The position numbers and the translations under genes were made by a program. This document shows positions 62,834 to 64,000 of a stretch of 64,000 nucleotides of DNA, in pieces. Location of the stretch: contig OY821742.1 of the NCBI GenBank assembly GCA_963682055.1, forward strand, positions 1,321,316 through 1,385,315, written 5' to 3'. The notes under the pieces are model-generated. The model was not told the origin of the DNA. It saw nothing but the letters and a program-made list of their open reading frames with translations, and searched no databases. Origin of the DNA: Primula veris (Eukaryota > Streptophyta > Magnoliopsida > Ericales > Primulaceae). Numbering within the stretch: position 1 is the first letter of the stretch; each line of letters begins with the position of its first letter.

Positions 62834-63384
62834 ATACGTTTATTACATCAAACTACGTGTTTTTAACGATTTAGATATACACCTTTTAATTTTTTCAATT
62901 TGGATACCACACTGTAATAAACTTTCCAATTCAGGTACCACACTGTAAGAAACTTTCCAATTCAGGTATCACATTATAAAAACTTTCTCATTTAGGTAAC
63001 AATTAATCACAGAATCATGTCACGTGACAGCACGTGTTTGACAAACGTTAACGTGAGAGCGTAATTTTATCATTTTACATCAAAATATATCTTACTAGAA
63101 AAAACGTTTTCTCCTAATTTCATACATAACAAGAATCGGTACATGGTCCAAATTTGGGGGGAAACGTTGTTCTAGAATAATATATTTTGGTGCAGAATGA
63201 CAGAATTACCCTCTCACGCTCAAGTTTATAAAGCATGTGCTGTTATGTGACATGATTTCATGATTAATTTAGACAGTGATACCTAAATTGGACAATTTTT
63301 TATAGTGTGGTACCCAAATTAGAAAAGTTGAAAGATAAGTATCCAAATCGTTAACAACAACATAGTTTTGTATACTAAACGTAT
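62834..63384. mobile_element. Large foldback element, about 550 bp with arms of about 260 bp
   Basis: The outer ends ATACGTTTA (left) and TAAACGTAT (right) are inverse. Complementarity continues inward through TTTTAACGATTTAGATA / TATCCAAATCGTTAAC, GGATACCACACTGTAA / TATAGTGTGGTACCC, AATCATGTCACGTGACAGCA / TGCTGTTATGTGACATGATT and AAACGTTTTCTCC / GGGGAAACGTT, almost to the centre near 63125. The left arm also holds a local triplication around TTTCCAATTCAGGTA. No ORF. A Mutator-like or other foldback MITE; the flanking T-runs hide any target duplication. A transcript would make long double-stranded RNA. Confidence 0.85.
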
Positions 63385-63790
63385 TTTTTTCCTTTTATTT
63401 TTATAATGAATCTTCAATCACGAAGCTCATATGGAAAATTTTGTTTTGAAAAGTATTTTGTAATTTAGAAATTAACTTGTAAAGATAAGAAATAAATCAA
63501 ATTGATAATCTGCATAATGAAACCACATTTCTAAGGCCATAATTCTCAAATTTGTATCTTAAGAATATGTTGGTGATTTCAAATCAGGCCATTTGAGGTC
63601 AAAGTTGAAATATGCTTTTTTGTTACTCCTACATTTAATATAAAGGCCTACTTTTGTACTATAATAATCTACTTACCCTAGTATATTAATAAAAATGCAG
63701 AGTTGTTAATATTTGATTAAATTATTCTAGAGCGAGATAACGGTAGGCGGCATGTTAGGTTTTGTTTTGGTTGACATAAATAATATATCA
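63385..63790. other. Gene-free interval
   Basis: AT-rich, nothing supported. Confidence 0.4.
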
Positions 63791-63991
63791 AACCAGGTGT
63801 AATTTTGATTGGTTTTGAACACGTAACTAAATTGCCAAAACGAAAAATTTTAAATTTTTTTTACATAGTTCAAATGTTAAACTATATGATAGAATTTTTT
63901 TAAAAATTATTTCGACAATATGAATACGACTTATTTGCCGATAAAAATTACTTATGATTTAGTTAATACTTATAACATGGGACGAAGGGAG
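63791..63991. mobile_element. Stowaway-like S1 fragment at the right edge
   Basis: The S1 interior (GTGTAATTTTGATTGGTTTT, GTTCAAATGTTAAACTATAT) ends with GGGACGAAGGGAG before TA. The left terminus is missing. Confidence 0.65.
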
Positions 63992-64000
63992 TAACGTTTT

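Overview
The window is nuclear DNA of a flowering plant. All protein genes are plant families with GT-AG introns, the intergenic DNA is very AT-rich, and it is full of plant-type miniature transposons (Stowaway-like, hAT-like and CACTA-like) plus 5'-truncated LINE and SINE copies. A eudicot is very likely. The decayed reverse-transcriptase-linked fragment resembles copies I recall from asterids, especially Asteraceae, but that assignment is soft.

Six protein genes are supported. From left to right: the 3' exon of a PHT1 high-affinity phosphate transporter (+, cut by the window edge); an intronless cytokinin-response-factor type AP2/ERF transcription factor (-); a 148-residue ubiquitin-conjugating E2 of the UBC8/10/28 type in four coding exons (-); a 166-residue class I myosin tail-homology (TH1) protein in four exons (+); an SR splicing factor of the RSZ22/9G8 type, 199 residues in five coding exons behind a 2.3-kb 5'-UTR intron (-); and a 615-residue LRR receptor-like kinase in three exons with a degenerate catalytic loop (-). 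Exon joins were worked out by hand from frame, splice consensus and family conservation. They are unrelated housekeeping, signalling and transport genes with no cluster or operon logic.

Layout: 1-1.3 kb PHT1; 1.3-18.4 kb gene-free, packed with small transposons, a LINE tail with a 15-bp target duplication, an 18-nt-plus-poly(A) retroinsertion and an interleaved A-B-A'-B' duplication; 18.4-19.8 kb CRF gene and promoter; 19.8-38 kb gene-free, with one pseudogene at 31.45-31.94 kb and tandem or inverted duplications at 30.2-30.5 and 32.8-33.3 kb; 38-43 kb E2 gene; 45.1-49 kb TH1 gene; 50.2-55.3 kb RSZ gene, convergent with TH1; 55.3-59.3 kb repeats including a 5 x 69-bp array whose last unit carries a hAT-like insertion; 59.3-62.5 kb receptor-like pseudokinase; 62.8-63.4 kb a 550-bp near-continuous foldback upstream of it.

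I found no CRISPR, prophage or bacterial-type system, and no clear new multi-gene system. The most unusual items are structural: a MIRNA-sized hairpin at 15340-15505, the large foldback near the pseudokinase promoter, two possible first exons with near-identical splice donors flanking a tandem repeat in the E2 leader intron, and several introns built largely of degenerate tandem repeats.
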